Origin: Chryseobacterium aahli
Lineage (GTDB): Bacteria > Bacteroidota > Bacteroidia > Flavobacteriales > Weeksellaceae
DNA: 64,000 bases
Reading direction: 5' to 3'
Assembly: GCF_022699665.1 (NCBI RefSeq)
Contig: NZ_JALDNB010000015.1
Span: 91,508 to 155,507, forward strand
Shown piece by piece: positions 26,079 to 35,847 of the stretch. The number at the start of each line of letters is the position of its first letter. The stretch's first letter is position 1. The notes below the pieces were generated by a model. It was given only the letters and a program-made list of their open reading frames with translations, did no database searches and was not told the DNA's origin. A program made the translations under genes and the position numbers.

Positions 26079-26843
26079 TTAAAATTTACTTGATAACTGA
26101 ATTTTTGTAAAAACTTTCTTTGTGTACAACGGAAAATCAGCATTCTGAAGCCATCCGTAATACCCAAGATCTTTTTTGAAAACATCTTTCACACCTTGAC
26201 CTTTATATTTTCCGAAGTTAAAAACCTCAACATTTTTATCATTAAATCCGATAAAACCAGCCAAATCAGCATTTTTATTGTGGAAACTGAATTCACTCAA
26301 TGCATTGATATCTTTCGGAACATCATCATATTTTGCAACCTGAGCATCCAGAACTTCGAAAGTTGCTAAAACATCCGCTTCCGCCGAGTGAGCATTTTCT
26401 AAAGTTTTCCCGCAGTAAAATTGGTAAGCTGCACCCAGATTTCTAGGTTCCATTTTATGATAGATCGTTTGTGCATCGACTAATTTAAATTTACTTAAAT
26501 CAAAATCGAAATCTGCACGAAGCAATTCTTCAGCCAATAACGGAACATCAAATCGGTTAGAATTAAACCCACCCAAATCTGCGCCAGAAATCATTTCTAC
26601 CACTTTAGAGGCAATTTCTTTGAACGTCGGTGCATCTTTCACATCTTCATCATAAATACCATGAACTTCACTCGACTGAAGAGGAATTGGCATTTCAGGA
26701 TTTACACGCCATGTTTTGCTTTCTCTTGAAGAATCCGGATTTACTTTTAAAATGCAGATTTCAACGATTCTGTCTTTTCCGACGTTGATTCCTGTGGTCT
26801 CTAGATCGAATACGCAAAGCGGTTTATGTAGTTTTAAATTCAT
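26079..26843 (-). CDS. DEDDh 3'-5' exonuclease (DNA polymerase III epsilon-like)
   Basis: The 254-residue protein has the exonuclease core: FDLETTG (first Asp and Glu), the FNSNRFDVPLL segment and HSAEADVLAT (last His and Asp). The C-terminal 80 residues, with FNFGKYKGQGVKDV and YYGWLQNADF, are a common addition in flavobacterial members. It probably proofreads or trims DNA 3' ends; it lacks a polymerase partner nearby. It leads a two-gene unit with the DUF2007 protein. Confidence 0.9.
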   Translation of the reverse strand: MNLKLHKPLCVFDLETTGINVGKDRIVEICILKVNPDSSRESKTWRVNPEMPIPLQSSEVHGIYDEDVKDAPTFKEIASKVVEMISGADLGGFNSNRFDVPLLAEELLRADFDFDLSKFKLVDAQTIYHKMEPRNLGAAYQFYCGKTLENAHSAEADVLATFEVLDAQVAKYDDVPKDINALSEFSFHNKNADLAGFIGFNDKNVEVFNFGKYKGQGVKDVFKKDLGYYGWLQNADFPLYTKKVFTKIQLSSKF

Positions 26844-26918
26844 TTTTTATTTGAAAGTATAAAGTTGTTTTTGTTTAAATTTCACCTTGACAAGGTTGAG
26901 TGTACTAACGTTGAACCT

Positions 26919-27662
26919 TTATTTTAACTGTTTCTGAAAGATTAATGAAATTAAGATATAATATAAAATCACCAACGGAATTCCTACAGTTTTAAATATA
27001 ATTAAAATAAGAATTGCACCAATCAATAAAGCTAATTTTGGATAATTATCCTGCAATTTCATCGATTTGAATTTCATTGCAATCATTTTAATCGGACTGA
27101 TAAGAATCCAAGAAGAAATAATTGTTAAAATTATTAATGGTAACAATCCAATTTGAAGAATATTAAAGTTAGAGATATTGAAAAATTGTGGCACTTGATG
27201 AGGTCCCGATTGTGATATATAATAAATCCCAAAAATCAAGATTGTATTACTAGGCGTATTCAAACCTTTAAAATAATATTTCTGGTCTTCATCTAAATTA
27301 AAAATCGCTAATCTTAAACAAGAAAAAAGCGTGATAAAAAATCCTAAATATTTTATTTCGAATGGAAGCGGCATTCCAAAGAGTTCATTTCCGAAAGGTT
27401 CAAGCATTTTAAACATTGCCAAGCCGGGAATTAATCCAAAGCTTACCATATCTGCCAAAGAATCCAGCTGAGTTCCCAAATTGGAATTAGCTTTCAAAGC
27501 TCTCGCAACAAATCCGTCGAAAAAATCGAGTATCAAAGACAAAATAATACATATCGCAGTCGTCTGATAATCGCCTATAATCAAATGTACAGCTCCAACG
27601 CAGCCTGAAAATAAATTTCCGAGGGTGATGACATTTGCCAGATTGTTTTTAATGAAATTCAT
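26919..27662 (-). CDS. pssA: CDP-diacylglycerol--serine O-phosphatidyltransferase
   Basis: The 247-residue multi-pass membrane protein has the full CDP-alcohol phosphotransferase motif: Asp46, Asp49-Gly50, Ala53-Arg54, Gly63, Asp67 and Asp71. Length and the start MNFIKNNLANVITLGNLFSG fit PssA type II, which makes phosphatidylserine, the precursor of phosphatidylethanolamine. It has its own promoter 5 nt before the start codon, predicting a leaderless mRNA. A second family member, with a changed motif, is at 60594. Confidence 0.92.
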   Translation of the reverse strand: MNFIKNNLANVITLGNLFSGCVGAVHLIIGDYQTTAICIILSLILDFFDGFVARALKANSNLGTQLDSLADMVSFGLIPGLAMFKMLEPFGNELFGMPLPFEIKYLGFFITLFSCLRLAIFNLDEDQKYYFKGLNTPSNTILIFGIYYISQSGPHQVPQFFNISNFNILQIGLLPLIILTIISSWILISPIKMIAMKFKSMKLQDNYPKLALLIGAILILIIFKTVGIPLVILYYILISLIFQKQLK

Positions 27663-27667
27663 GAGAA

Positions 27668-27675
27668 CAAAATTA
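27668..27675 (-). promoter_or_regulatory. -7 promoter element of pssA, leaderless type
   Basis: The minus strand reads TAATTTTG, a TAnnTTTG match, 5 nt before the ATG at 27662. Confidence 0.6.
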
Positions 27676-27738
27676 CATTTTTTAAAAATTTTAACCTTAA
27701 TTAATATGAACTAAAAATTACAATACTATCAATTTAAC

Positions 27739-27746
27739 TTAAATTT
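27739..27746 (+). promoter_or_regulatory. -7 promoter element of the LTA-synthase-like gene
   Basis: TAAATTTG lies 80 nt before the start codon at 27827; this is the only perfect plus-strand match in the gap. Confidence 0.45.
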
Positions 27747-27826
27747 GCATCTTGAAAATCGGCATGAAAAAATGATGTTTCATTGCCCACAATTACATTT
27801 TGAACTTTAAAAATAGTATAGTATAA

Positions 27827-29755
27827 ATGAAATTTTTTAAAGAATTTAGAAAGCAAGAAGTCCTGATTTTATGTTACAGGATTTTTTTGGCTTTTGTTTT
27901 TTATCAGTTTGCCAGATTTCTGTTTTGGTTTTTCAATAAAGATTTAATAAAAATAGATGGTGTTGCAGATTACCTCAGTCTTGCTTTCCATGGGATCGCA
28001 TTTGATACGACCGCAATCTTGTATGTCAACTCGCTTTTTATTTTATTGAGTTTGATTCCGATTATCATCAATACAAAAAGGGTCTATCAGAAAGTTCTTT
28101 TCTGGCTGTATTTTATCACCAACGGAATTGCGTATTCAATGAATTTCGGTGATTTTATTTACTATAAATTTTCTCAGACAAGACTCACATCGGCAGCTTT
28201 TCAGGTTGCGAAACATGAAACAAATATTTTAAAAGTATTTACGGTTTCCACAAAAGAGCATCCGTTTGTGATTTTTTGGTTCATTGTATTGATGGCTTCG
28301 TGGGTCTTTCTTTATAAAAGATTTAAAATTCAGGAAAGAAAACCTTCAAAATTGATTCCTTATTTTATTCTTTCTGTGGTTACAATATGTCTTTCCGCAG
28401 TTTTGATTGTTGGCGGAATTCGTGGAGATTTTAAGCACAGTACAAGGCCAATCAATCTTGTTGACGCTAACAAATTTGTGAAAACTCCACTTCAGGGAAA
28501 TGTTGTTTTAAACAGTACATTCTCGTTTTTCAGAACCTTAGGAAGCAATAATTTTAAAGAGGTTCATTTTGTGGATGAGAAATTTATTGATGAAAATATT
28601 CAGCCTTACAAAATCTACGACAGACAGGTTCAGGATAAGCCCAACGTTGTAATTTTTATTGTTGAATCTTTTGGTAGAGAATATTCAGGAGTATTTAATA
28701 AAGATAAGAATATCAAAGATTACGTCTCTTACACTCCCTTTATCGACAGCTTGGCGAATGAAAGTTTAATTTTTCCAAACACTTTTGCGAACGGAAGACA
28801 GTCGATTCATGGGATGAGCAGTATTTTGGCAGGAATCCCGAGTCTGACGGATGCTTTTACAAGCTCACCATATTCTAATCAGAAAATTCAGTCGATTGTT
28901 TCGGTTTGTAATGATATGGGTTATGATACTTCATTTTATCATGGAGCTCCGAATGGTTCGATGGGATTTTTAGGCTTTGGAAATATTCTTGGTTTTAAAC
29001 ATTATTTCGGGAAAGACGAATACAATCACAATGAAGATTTTGATGGGATGTGGGCAATCTGGGACGAACCGTTCCTTCAATATTTTGCTGAAAATGTAGG
29101 AAAAACAAAACCTTTTATGGCAACTGTTTTTACCGCTTCATCACATCATCCGTTTAAAATTCCTGAGAAATATAACGGGAAATTCAAAAAAGGAAATGTA
29201 GAAATTCATGAGCCGATGCAGTACACCGATTATTCTATCAAAAAATATTTTGAAACAGCTAAGAAACAACCTTGGTTCAATAATACGATATTCGTTTTCA
29301 CTGGAGATCATCCCAATCAAATTTTTTATCCGGAATATGAAAAAGCAATGAATCGTTTTGCTGTTCCATTGATTTTTTACTCACCCAACCCGAAATTTAA
29401 TTTAAAAGGTGTGAATAATGAAGTCGCACAACAGATTGATATTTATCCGACTTTAGCAGATTTAATCGGATATAATAAAAAAATAAGAAGCTGGGGAAGA
29501 AGTTTGTTAAGTGAAAAAAAATATCATTCGTTGATTGTGAATTCAGACGGTTTTTCGGAACAGTTTATCATCGGAAATTACATTTATCGCTTTGACGGAA
29601 AAGAAATCACCGGAATTTATGATAAAAAAGATTTAGGATTTGAAAATAATTTAAACGACAAATTAAAAACTCAGGAGATCGAAAAAGGAAAACTGATGGC
29701 AAAAGCCTGGTATCAGGATTATATGAACAGAGTGATGAATAGAAAGCTGAATTGA
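27827..29755 (+). CDS. LTA synthase family sulfatase-fold membrane enzyme
   Basis: The 642-residue protein has five hydrophobic helices in residues 1-205 and a large periplasmic sulfatase-type domain. Visible catalytic pieces are VVIFIVESFGREYSG (metal-binding Glu), the nucleophile region NTFANGRQSIHGMSSILAG, and GDHPNQ. In Gram-negative bacteria this family transfers phosphoglycerol or phosphoethanolamine to envelope glycans rather than making lipoteichoic acid, so the substrate is open. The gene appears monocistronic. Confidence 0.9.
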   Translation: MKFFKEFRKQEVLILCYRIFLAFVFYQFARFLFWFFNKDLIKIDGVADYLSLAFHGIAFDTTAILYVNSLFILLSLIPIIINTKRVYQKVLFWLYFITNGIAYSMNFGDFIYYKFSQTRLTSAAFQVAKHETNILKVFTVSTKEHPFVIFWFIVLMASWVFLYKRFKIQERKPSKLIPYFILSVVTICLSAVLIVGGIRGDFKHSTRPINLVDANKFVKTPLQGNVVLNSTFSFFRTLGSNNFKEVHFVDEKFIDENIQPYKIYDRQVQDKPNVVIFIVESFGREYSGVFNKDKNIKDYVSYTPFIDSLANESLIFPNTFANGRQSIHGMSSILAGIPSLTDAFTSSPYSNQKIQSIVSVCNDMGYDTSFYHGAPNGSMGFLGFGNILGFKHYFGKDEYNHNEDFDGMWAIWDEPFLQYFAENVGKTKPFMATVFTASSHHPFKIPEKYNGKFKKGNVEIHEPMQYTDYSIKKYFETAKKQPWFNNTIFVFTGDHPNQIFYPEYEKAMNRFAVPLIFYSPNPKFNLKGVNNEVAQQIDIYPTLADLIGYNKKIRSWGRSLLSEKKYHSLIVNSDGFSEQFIIGNYIYRFDGKEITGIYDKKDLGFENNLNDKLKTQEIEKGKLMAKAWYQDYMNRVMNRKLN

Positions 29756-29904
29756 TTTTTTAAGACTGTTTAATTTTAAAAAAACGGCCTCTCTATTGTA
29801 ATGTATGCAAAGGATAATAAAAATTGTTGCCTATTTAAAATTTATTTCTATTTTTAACTAATTAACAAATTGATTATCTATAAATAAAATTAAACTTATA
29901 TAAT

Positions 29905-30321
29905 ATGAAAAAATTATTAGCAACATTTGCACTTTCTTTATTCAGTGTCATGTCGTTTGCGCAAATCGAAGGAAAATGGAAAACAATTGATGACGAAACA
30001 GGAAAACCGAAATCTATTGTTGAAGTATTTAAAAAAAGCGACGGTAAATACTATGGTAAAATTGTACAGCTTTTGATAAAGCCAGAAAATAACAACTGTG
30101 TAAAATGTAAAGACGACCGTAAAAATAAACCTTTAATTGGTTTGGAAATCATAAGAGGATTATCAAAAGACGGTAATGAGTTTGGAGGCGGAACAATTAC
30201 TAACCCAAAAGACGGTAAAAGTTACAAGACAGAGATCGTGAGAGAAAATAATACGCTTAAGGTAAAAGCTCTTATCATGGGAATTGCAATGAAAACTCAA
30301 ACTTGGCATAAAGTCGACTAA
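29905..30321 (+). CDS. DUF2147 family secreted protein
   Basis: The 138-residue protein has a signal peptide ending at SFAQ. The mature part matches DUF2147, a small beta-rich fold: IEGKWKTIDDETGKPKSIVEV at the start, CVKCKDD in the middle, and TITNPKDGKSYKTEI plus QTWHKVD at the end. The function of the family is unknown; proposed roles concern the envelope. It is followed by a terminator. Confidence 0.9.
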   Translation: MKKLLATFALSLFSVMSFAQIEGKWKTIDDETGKPKSIVEVFKKSDGKYYGKIVQLLIKPENNNCVKCKDDRKNKPLIGLEIIRGLSKDGNEFGGGTITNPKDGKSYKTEIVRENNTLKVKALIMGIAMKTQTWHKVD

Positions 30322-30345
30322 TCAGTTTAAAAGAATATTAAATAT

Positions 30346-30376
30346 AAGGCAGCTCAGCAATGAGTTGTCTTTTTTG
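30346..30376 (+). terminator. Rho-independent terminator
   Basis: GGCAGCTCA pairs with TGAGTTGTC (G-T pairs included) around GCAA, followed by T6. Confidence 0.75.
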
Positions 30377-30399
30377 TTATGTAGATAATAAATAATTAC

Positions 30400-30407
30400 T
30401 ATTTTTG
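30400..30407 (+). promoter_or_regulatory. -7 promoter element of pdhB
   Basis: TATTTTTG with a possible -33 TTG at 30374-30376 (23-nt spacer); the start codon is 23 nt downstream. Confidence 0.55.
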
Positions 30408-30430
30408 TACTCTAAATTTTTCAAATAAAT

Positions 30431-31414
30431 ATGGCAGAATATACTTTTCGTGAAGTGATTGCGCAGGCAATGAGCGAGGAAATGCGTAAAGACGAATCCA
30501 TTTTTCTAATGGGAGAAGAAGTAGCAGAATACAATGGTGCATACAAAGCTTCTAAAGGAATGTTGGACGAGTTTGGTGCTAAACGTGTAATCGATACACC
30601 TATTGCAGAACTTGGTTTTACAGGTATCGCCGTGGGTGCTGCAATGAATGGTAACAGGCCAATTGTAGAATATATGACGTTCAACTTTGCCCTTGTTGGG
30701 ATCGATCAGATCATCAACAACGCAGCAAAAATCCGTCAGATGAGTGGTGGCCAGTGGAACTGTCCGATTGTTTTCCGTGGTCCTACAGCTTCTGCAGGTC
30801 AGTTGGGAGCAACGCACTCTCAGGCATTTGAAAACTGGTATGCAAATATTCCTGGTCTTAAAGTAGTAGTTCCTTCAAACCCTTACGATGCGAAAGGATT
30901 ATTAAAAACTGCAATTCAGGATAACGATCCGGTAATTTTCATGGAATCTGAGCAGATGTACGGGGACAAAATGGAAATTCCTGAAGAAGAATATTATTTA
31001 CCAATAGGAAAAGCTGAAATAAAAAGAGAAGGTACAGATGTAACTTTGGTTTCTTTCGGGAAAATCATGAAATTAGCCATTCAGGCAGCTGAAGATATGG
31101 CTAAAGAAGGTATTTCTGTTGAAGTAATCGACTTAAGAACGGTTCGTCCTTTAGATTTCGATACGGTTTTAGCTTCAGTGAAGAAAACAAACAGATTGGT
31201 AATTTTAGAAGAAGCTTGGCCATTTGGTTCTGTATCTTCAGAGATTACTTATATGGTACAGCAAAAAGCATTTGATTATTTAGATGCTCCTATTAAGAGA
31301 ATTACTACTCCGGATGCTCCTGCACCTTATTCAGCAGCATTATTTGCAGATTGGTTCCCGAAACTTGAAAAAGTGAAAGAAGAAATCAAAAAAGCAATGT
31401 ACGTTAAGTCATAG
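30431..31414 (+). CDS. pdhB: Pyruvate dehydrogenase E1 component, beta subunit
   Basis: The 327-residue protein matches the beta chain of the thiamine-diphosphate E1 enzyme. Typical stretches are TFREVIAQAMSEEMRKDESIF, the conserved MGEEVAEYNGAYK, GFTGIAVGAAMNGNRPIVE and the C-terminal RITTPDAPAPYS. With the alpha subunit it decarboxylates pyruvate in the E1 step of the complex. The alpha subunit and E2 are not adjacent on this strand, so they must lie elsewhere, and this gene has its own promoter and terminator. Confidence 0.95.
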   Translation: MAEYTFREVIAQAMSEEMRKDESIFLMGEEVAEYNGAYKASKGMLDEFGAKRVIDTPIAELGFTGIAVGAAMNGNRPIVEYMTFNFALVGIDQIINNAAKIRQMSGGQWNCPIVFRGPTASAGQLGATHSQAFENWYANIPGLKVVVPSNPYDAKGLLKTAIQDNDPVIFMESEQMYGDKMEIPEEEYYLPIGKAEIKREGTDVTLVSFGKIMKLAIQAAEDMAKEGISVEVIDLRTVRPLDFDTVLASVKKTNRLVILEEAWPFGSVSSEITYMVQQKAFDYLDAPIKRITTPDAPAPYSAALFADWFPKLEKVKEEIKKAMYVKS

Positions 31415-31415
31415 A

Positions 31416-31442
31416 AAAAAACTTCCGAAAGGAAGTTTTTTC
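31416..31442 (+). terminator. Rho-independent terminator of pdhB
   Basis: The 11-bp stem AAAAAACTTCC/GGAAGTTTTTT with a GAAA loop. Confidence 0.9.
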
Positions 31443-31489
31443 ATTTATACAATGTATCACTATTTGAGCTGAGGGTCATAAATTTAGTA

Positions 31490-31497
31490 TACATTTG
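31490..31497 (+). promoter_or_regulatory. -7 promoter element of kup
   Basis: TACATTTG with a possible TTG at 31464-31466 (23-nt spacer), 25 nt before the start codon. Confidence 0.5.
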
Positions 31498-31522
31498 CGC
31501 TTTCAAAAAATAATTAGCTGAC

Positions 31523-33505
31523 ATGGCAGAAGTTACAGAAGGAGGTCATCATATAGACCTTAAAAAGCTTTCATTTGTGGGAGTTCTTGTTTCACTCGGA
31601 ATTGTTTTCGGTGATATTGGTACCTCACCGCTTTACGTAATGAAAGCAATTGTGAGTGCGAGAGAAGCAGGGGCAACGATGCCTTTTGACCAGTATATAG
31701 AAGGTGCTTTGTCGTGCATTATCTGGACTTTAACTCTTCAAACCACACTAAAATATGTAATTATTGCGCTTCGTGCAGATAATAAGGGTGAAGGTGGTAT
31801 TTTAGCTCTCTTTTCATTAATTAAAAATCTTAAAAAACGCTGGCTGTATTTAATCGCTATCGTAGGAGCATCTGCTTTGGTAGCTGACGGTGTTATTACG
31901 CCCTCGCTTACCGTAATGTCTGCCATTGAAGGTTTACAAATTTATAATCCTCATACTCCTGTTGTGTTGATTACTTGTGGTATTTTGGTTGTTATTTTTG
32001 TAGTTCAGCAATTTGGAACTTCTTTCATAGGTAAGTTTTTTGGACCAGTGATGGTTGTTTGGTTCCTAGTCTTAGGTGGTTTAGGTTCTTTACATTTGTT
32101 TCAGGATTTTTCTATACTTAAATCTTTTAATCCATATTATGCATATAAATTAATTGTAGATTCTCCAAGTGCAATCATTATTTTGGGAGCTGTGTTTTTA
32201 TGTACTACAGGAGCTGAAGCTTTATACTCAGATTTGGGGCATTGTGGAGCTAAAAATATCAGAGTAAGCTGGATCTTTGTGAAAGCAATGCTTATATTAA
32301 ATTATCTCGGGCAGGGTGCATGGTTATTAAAGAATTATCAAGTTGTACAAGGGAACGGTGTAAATCCTTTCTTTGGAATTATGCCGGAATGGATGATTTT
32401 GCCGGGAGTTGTATTAGCAACAGCAGCTGCAATTATTGCTTCTCAGGCATTAATCACAGGTTCTTTTACCATCTTTTCAGAAGCAATGTCGCTTAATTTA
32501 TGGCCAAATCAAAAAATTGATTATCCTTCTGGTATAAAAGGGCAAATGTATATCCCAAGAATAAATTGGGGATTATTGTTATTCTGTATCATTGTCGTTT
32601 TACATTTTAAAGAATCTCACAAAATGGAAGCTGCATACGGTCTTTCCATTACAGTAACGATGTTTATGACAACTATTTTGCTCACATTCTGGTTGCTTAA
32701 GAAAAGAGTGAATAAACTTCTTATTCTAAGTTTCTTATTAATGTATGGAGCGATTGAGATTGGGTTTTTTAGCGCCAACATCATTAAGTTCTTTGATGGA
32801 GGTTGGATCACAGTGGTTCTAGCTGGCTTTATAGGAGTATGTATGTACTCATGGTATAATGGAAGGCAGATAAAAGCTAAATTCATCAATTTTGTTAAAA
32901 TCAGTAAATATGTTTCTATCATCAAAGACATGAAATTAGATGAGACGATACCAAAATACTGTACCAACCTCGCTTATCTGAGCAGAGCAAAGTACAATGA
33001 TGAGATAGAATCAAAGATTATTTATTCTATAATTAAAAAGCAGCCCAAAAGGGCAGATCATTATTTTATATTGAGCATAATCAATCAAGAAGACCCATAC
33101 ACTTTCAAATATACAGTCGAGGAAATTTTGCCGGGAACAATTTATAAAGTGAATTTTCTCTTAGGATTTAAAGTTGACAGAAGAATTAACGATTATTTCA
33201 GTATGGTTTTGAAAGATTTAATGGCAGAAGGTACAATTCCTTCACGAAGCAGCCATCCATCGCTGAGAGCGCACAATATTCCACCGGATTTAAAATATGT
33301 TGTCATAGACAATACCTATATCAACGATATTCTTTTAACGGTAAAACAGAAAATTACCCTGAGTTTATACAATTTTGTGAAGTATATCGGTAGTGATGAT
33401 TTTAAAGCCTGGGGAGTTACGATGCACAACGTAGAAGTAGAATCGGCACCTTTGACGGAAGAGACCATTTCTGCGAACAGGATCCAGCAGGCTAATTTTA
33501 AGTGA
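31523..33505 (+). CDS. kup: KUP-type potassium transporter
   Basis: The 660-residue protein has about twelve hydrophobic helices in residues 15-440 and a soluble C-terminal domain. The first helix contains the family hallmark GIVFGDIGTSPLYVMKAIV, and GEGGILALFSLIKN and LVADGVITPSLTVMSAIEG are also typical. It takes up potassium with protons. The conserved GDIGTSP pore-side motif is intact. It is followed by a fur-family gene with its own promoter. Confidence 0.96.
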   Translation: MAEVTEGGHHIDLKKLSFVGVLVSLGIVFGDIGTSPLYVMKAIVSAREAGATMPFDQYIEGALSCIIWTLTLQTTLKYVIIALRADNKGEGGILALFSLIKNLKKRWLYLIAIVGASALVADGVITPSLTVMSAIEGLQIYNPHTPVVLITCGILVVIFVVQQFGTSFIGKFFGPVMVVWFLVLGGLGSLHLFQDFSILKSFNPYYAYKLIVDSPSAIIILGAVFLCTTGAEALYSDLGHCGAKNIRVSWIFVKAMLILNYLGQGAWLLKNYQVVQGNGVNPFFGIMPEWMILPGVVLATAAAIIASQALITGSFTIFSEAMSLNLWPNQKIDYPSGIKGQMYIPRINWGLLLFCIIVVLHFKESHKMEAAYGLSITVTMFMTTILLTFWLLKKRVNKLLILSFLLMYGAIEIGFFSANIIKFFDGGWITVVLAGFIGVCMYSWYNGRQIKAKFINFVKISKYVSIIKDMKLDETIPKYCTNLAYLSRAKYNDEIESKIIYSIIKKQPKRADHYFILSIINQEDPYTFKYTVEEILPGTIYKVNFLLGFKVDRRINDYFSMVLKDLMAEGTIPSRSSHPSLRAHNIPPDLKYVVIDNTYINDILLTVKQKITLSLYNFVKYIGSDDFKAWGVTMHNVEVESAPLTEETISANRIQQANFK

Positions 33506-33570
33506 TATAATTTTTAGAATATCAGCGATATACTCTCTGAAGTGGTATATTGTATTTAAATAAAAATCGA

Positions 33571-33578
33571 TAAATTTG
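33571..33578 (+). promoter_or_regulatory. -7 promoter element of the Fur-family gene
   Basis: TAAATTTG, 16 nt before the ATG at 33595. Confidence 0.55.
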
Positions 33579-33594
33579 TAGTATAAATTTTTTG

Positions 33595-34068
33595 ATGGAT
33601 ACTTTACAAAAAGAAAAAAATATTACCTTAATAAAAGATGTTTTAAGAAATTACCTTTTAGAGAAAGGTTTTCGTAATACACCTGAACGATACACTATTT
33701 TAGAGGAAATCTATAGTATGGATCATCACTTCAATGTAGATGACCTGTATCTTTTGATGATGCAGAAGAAATATCATGTTTCTAAAGCAACCATCTACAA
33801 CACCATAGAGATCTTTCTGGATGCAGGATTAATCCGTAAGCATCAGTTTGGTGAAAAAACTCTGACTTCATCATCTTATGAGAAATCATATTTTGATAAG
33901 CAGCATGACCATTTGGTGATTTACAAAAAAGGTTCAGACAAGGAAATTGAGGAGATTATTGAGTTTTGCGACCCTAGAATTCAGGGGATTAAAGAAGCAA
34001 TTGAAGAAGCTTTTGGCGTAAGAATAGATTCTCATTCGCTGTATTTTTATGGTAAAAAGAATGACTAG
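33595..34068 (+). CDS. Fur family transcriptional regulator
   Basis: The 157-residue protein has a winged-helix N-terminal half (GFRNTPERYTILEEIYSMDHHF, then VSKATIYNTIEIFLDAGLI) and a shorter C-terminal dimer domain. Regulatory-site ligands HHF and HDHL are present. The CxxC pairs that bind structural zinc in classical Fur are absent; a single Cys remains in EFCDPRI. A TTG lies just before the ATG, which I take as the start. The metal sensed (Fe, Zn or Mn) cannot be told. The OstA-like gene begins 3 nt after its stop, so the two are co-transcribed. Confidence 0.88.
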   Translation: MDTLQKEKNITLIKDVLRNYLLEKGFRNTPERYTILEEIYSMDHHFNVDDLYLLMMQKKYHVSKATIYNTIEIFLDAGLIRKHQFGEKTLTSSSYEKSYFDKQHDHLVIYKKGSDKEIEEIIEFCDPRIQGIKEAIEEAFGVRIDSHSLYFYGKKND

Positions 34069-34071
34069 TCG

Positions 34072-35811
34072 ATGAGAATATTCTTCTTTCTATTCCTCTT
34101 ATTTTCTACTTTCACTTTTGCGCAAGATAAACCTAAACTTGTGCAGAGAGATCCGTTTTTACAGAATCCGGTAAAAAATCAGCCACAGAAATCGAATACA
34201 AATAATAAAATCAACATCAAGCATGCTGATGAGATTTCAAAAAATCCTCTGAAGTATGATGGTAACCAATTTTTTAAAGGAAACGTGGTGTTGGAACATC
34301 AGGGTTCCATATTATATGCGGACGAAGTAATTGTGTATGAAGCAGAAAACTTCGTTAAAGCAATTGGAAATACCAAACTTCAAAATCCGGACGGCTCAGT
34401 AATCACTGCGTCAGAAATGGAGTATGATGGAAATTCTCAAAAAGGAATAGCCAGAAAAAATGTAGTGCTGAATGATCCAAAAGGCACAGTAATTAAGACC
34501 GAAACCATGTACTATGACAGAGTTTCAAATCTCGCTTACTATAATACTGGCGGAACCATCAATGATGGCAAGAGTACCACCTATTCGAAATCTGCGACGT
34601 ATAATCTAACAAACCGTACCATCAATCTGACAGACAATGTGAGAATTGAGGACAAAGATTATATTCTTGATGGAATTAATGTTGTTCAAAATCAAAATAC
34701 TAACATCGTTGATATTAATGGTCCAACTACAATTACCAACAGAAAAAATCCTAAGAATAGAATCTTTACAGAAAAAGGAACACATAACCTGAATACCAAA
34801 GAATCTTTCCTGAATAAAAACTCAAGGATTTATTACAACGATAAAATTCTTACCGGAGATGCAATGTATTACAACCAGCTCAGCGGTTTTGGTACAGCTA
34901 CAGGAAATGTAACCTTAGATGATCCTTTAGAAAAAAGATACCTTAAAGGCGGTTATGGCGAAATTTTCGAAAAGAAAGATTCTGCCATGATGACCAAAGG
35001 TCCTTATGCAGTAAAGATTCTTGAAAAAGATTCTATCTATTTCGCTTCCGAGAAGATACTTTCATACCAAAAATTAGATTCAGCCAACGTTAAAAAAAGC
35101 TATTTACGAGCTTTTAAAAAAGCAAGAATTTACAAATCTAATGCTCAGGGAAGAGCAGATTCTATCGCATTCAACGAAACCGATGGTATATTGCACATGT
35201 ACACAAACCCAATCTTATGGAGTGGTGAAAAACAAGTTACAGGAGATAAAGTTGAAGCTTATTTTAATACCAAAACTGAAAATATAGACTCTCTAAAAGT
35301 AATCGGAAACGGCTATGCAATTAGCAAAGTTGACTCTCTGAATATGAAAGACGAGTTTAACCAGGTGAAAGGTAAGTTAATGACCGTTTATTACCAAGGG
35401 AAAGATATTAAAGAGGTAAAAGTGATCGGAAACGCACAGTACATTGCGTATGCTGATGACGTCAACGAGAAAACCAAAGAAAAAGAAAGAATAGGAATCA
35501 GGCTTTCATCTTGCGGAATCATCCATGCAAATTTTGAAGAGCAGGTGATGCAGATTCTCTCTTGCAGCGTAGGCGTACAATCTACCCTATATCCGATGAG
35601 TAAAATTGGTCCCGACAGAAAGAAGTTCCCAGACTTCAACTGGAACACCAAAGACCGCATCAGAAAATGGCAGGATATCCTCGTAGATTCTCCCAATTAT
35701 GATGAGATAAAATACGAATCAGGCGATGAACTCTTTAATCAGGCTCAGGAAGTAATCGATAAAGCAAAAGCCGCCGAAGAAGCGAAAAAACCTAAAAGGG
35801 TTAGAAAATAA
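34072..35811 (+). CDS. OstA-like (LptA/LptD N-terminal domain) protein
   Basis: The 579-residue protein has a signal peptide (FFFLFLLFSTFTFAQ) and repeated OstA-type beta units, for example FFKGNVVLEHQGSILYADEV, AIGNTKLQNPDGSVITASEM and YYNQLSGFGTATGNVTLDDP. These units form the slide-like jelly-roll bridge that carries lipopolysaccharide between membranes. A large OstA-like protein in place of a short LptA is typical of Bacteroidota. It ends in a basic tail (EEAKKPKRVRK). Co-transcription with the Fur-like gene may link LPS transport to metal status; that link is inference. Confidence 0.87.
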   Translation: MRIFFFLFLLFSTFTFAQDKPKLVQRDPFLQNPVKNQPQKSNTNNKINIKHADEISKNPLKYDGNQFFKGNVVLEHQGSILYADEVIVYEAENFVKAIGNTKLQNPDGSVITASEMEYDGNSQKGIARKNVVLNDPKGTVIKTETMYYDRVSNLAYYNTGGTINDGKSTTYSKSATYNLTNRTINLTDNVRIEDKDYILDGINVVQNQNTNIVDINGPTTITNRKNPKNRIFTEKGTHNLNTKESFLNKNSRIYYNDKILTGDAMYYNQLSGFGTATGNVTLDDPLEKRYLKGGYGEIFEKKDSAMMTKGPYAVKILEKDSIYFASEKILSYQKLDSANVKKSYLRAFKKARIYKSNAQGRADSIAFNETDGILHMYTNPILWSGEKQVTGDKVEAYFNTKTENIDSLKVIGNGYAISKVDSLNMKDEFNQVKGKLMTVYYQGKDIKEVKVIGNAQYIAYADDVNEKTKEKERIGIRLSSCGIIHANFEEQVMQILSCSVGVQSTLYPMSKIGPDRKKFPDFNWNTKDRIRKWQDILVDSPNYDEIKYESGDELFNQAQEVIDKAKAAEEAKKPKRVRK

Positions 35812-35815
35812 ATGT

Positions 35816-35847
35816 AAAAAGACCAGTTGTGAAGCTGGTCTTTTTTT
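35816..35847. terminator. Bidirectional terminator
   Basis: The 11-bp stem AAAAAGACCAG/CTGGTCTTTTT lies between the OstA-like gene and the opposing XRE gene. The stop codon of the XRE gene falls in its T-run. Confidence 0.88.
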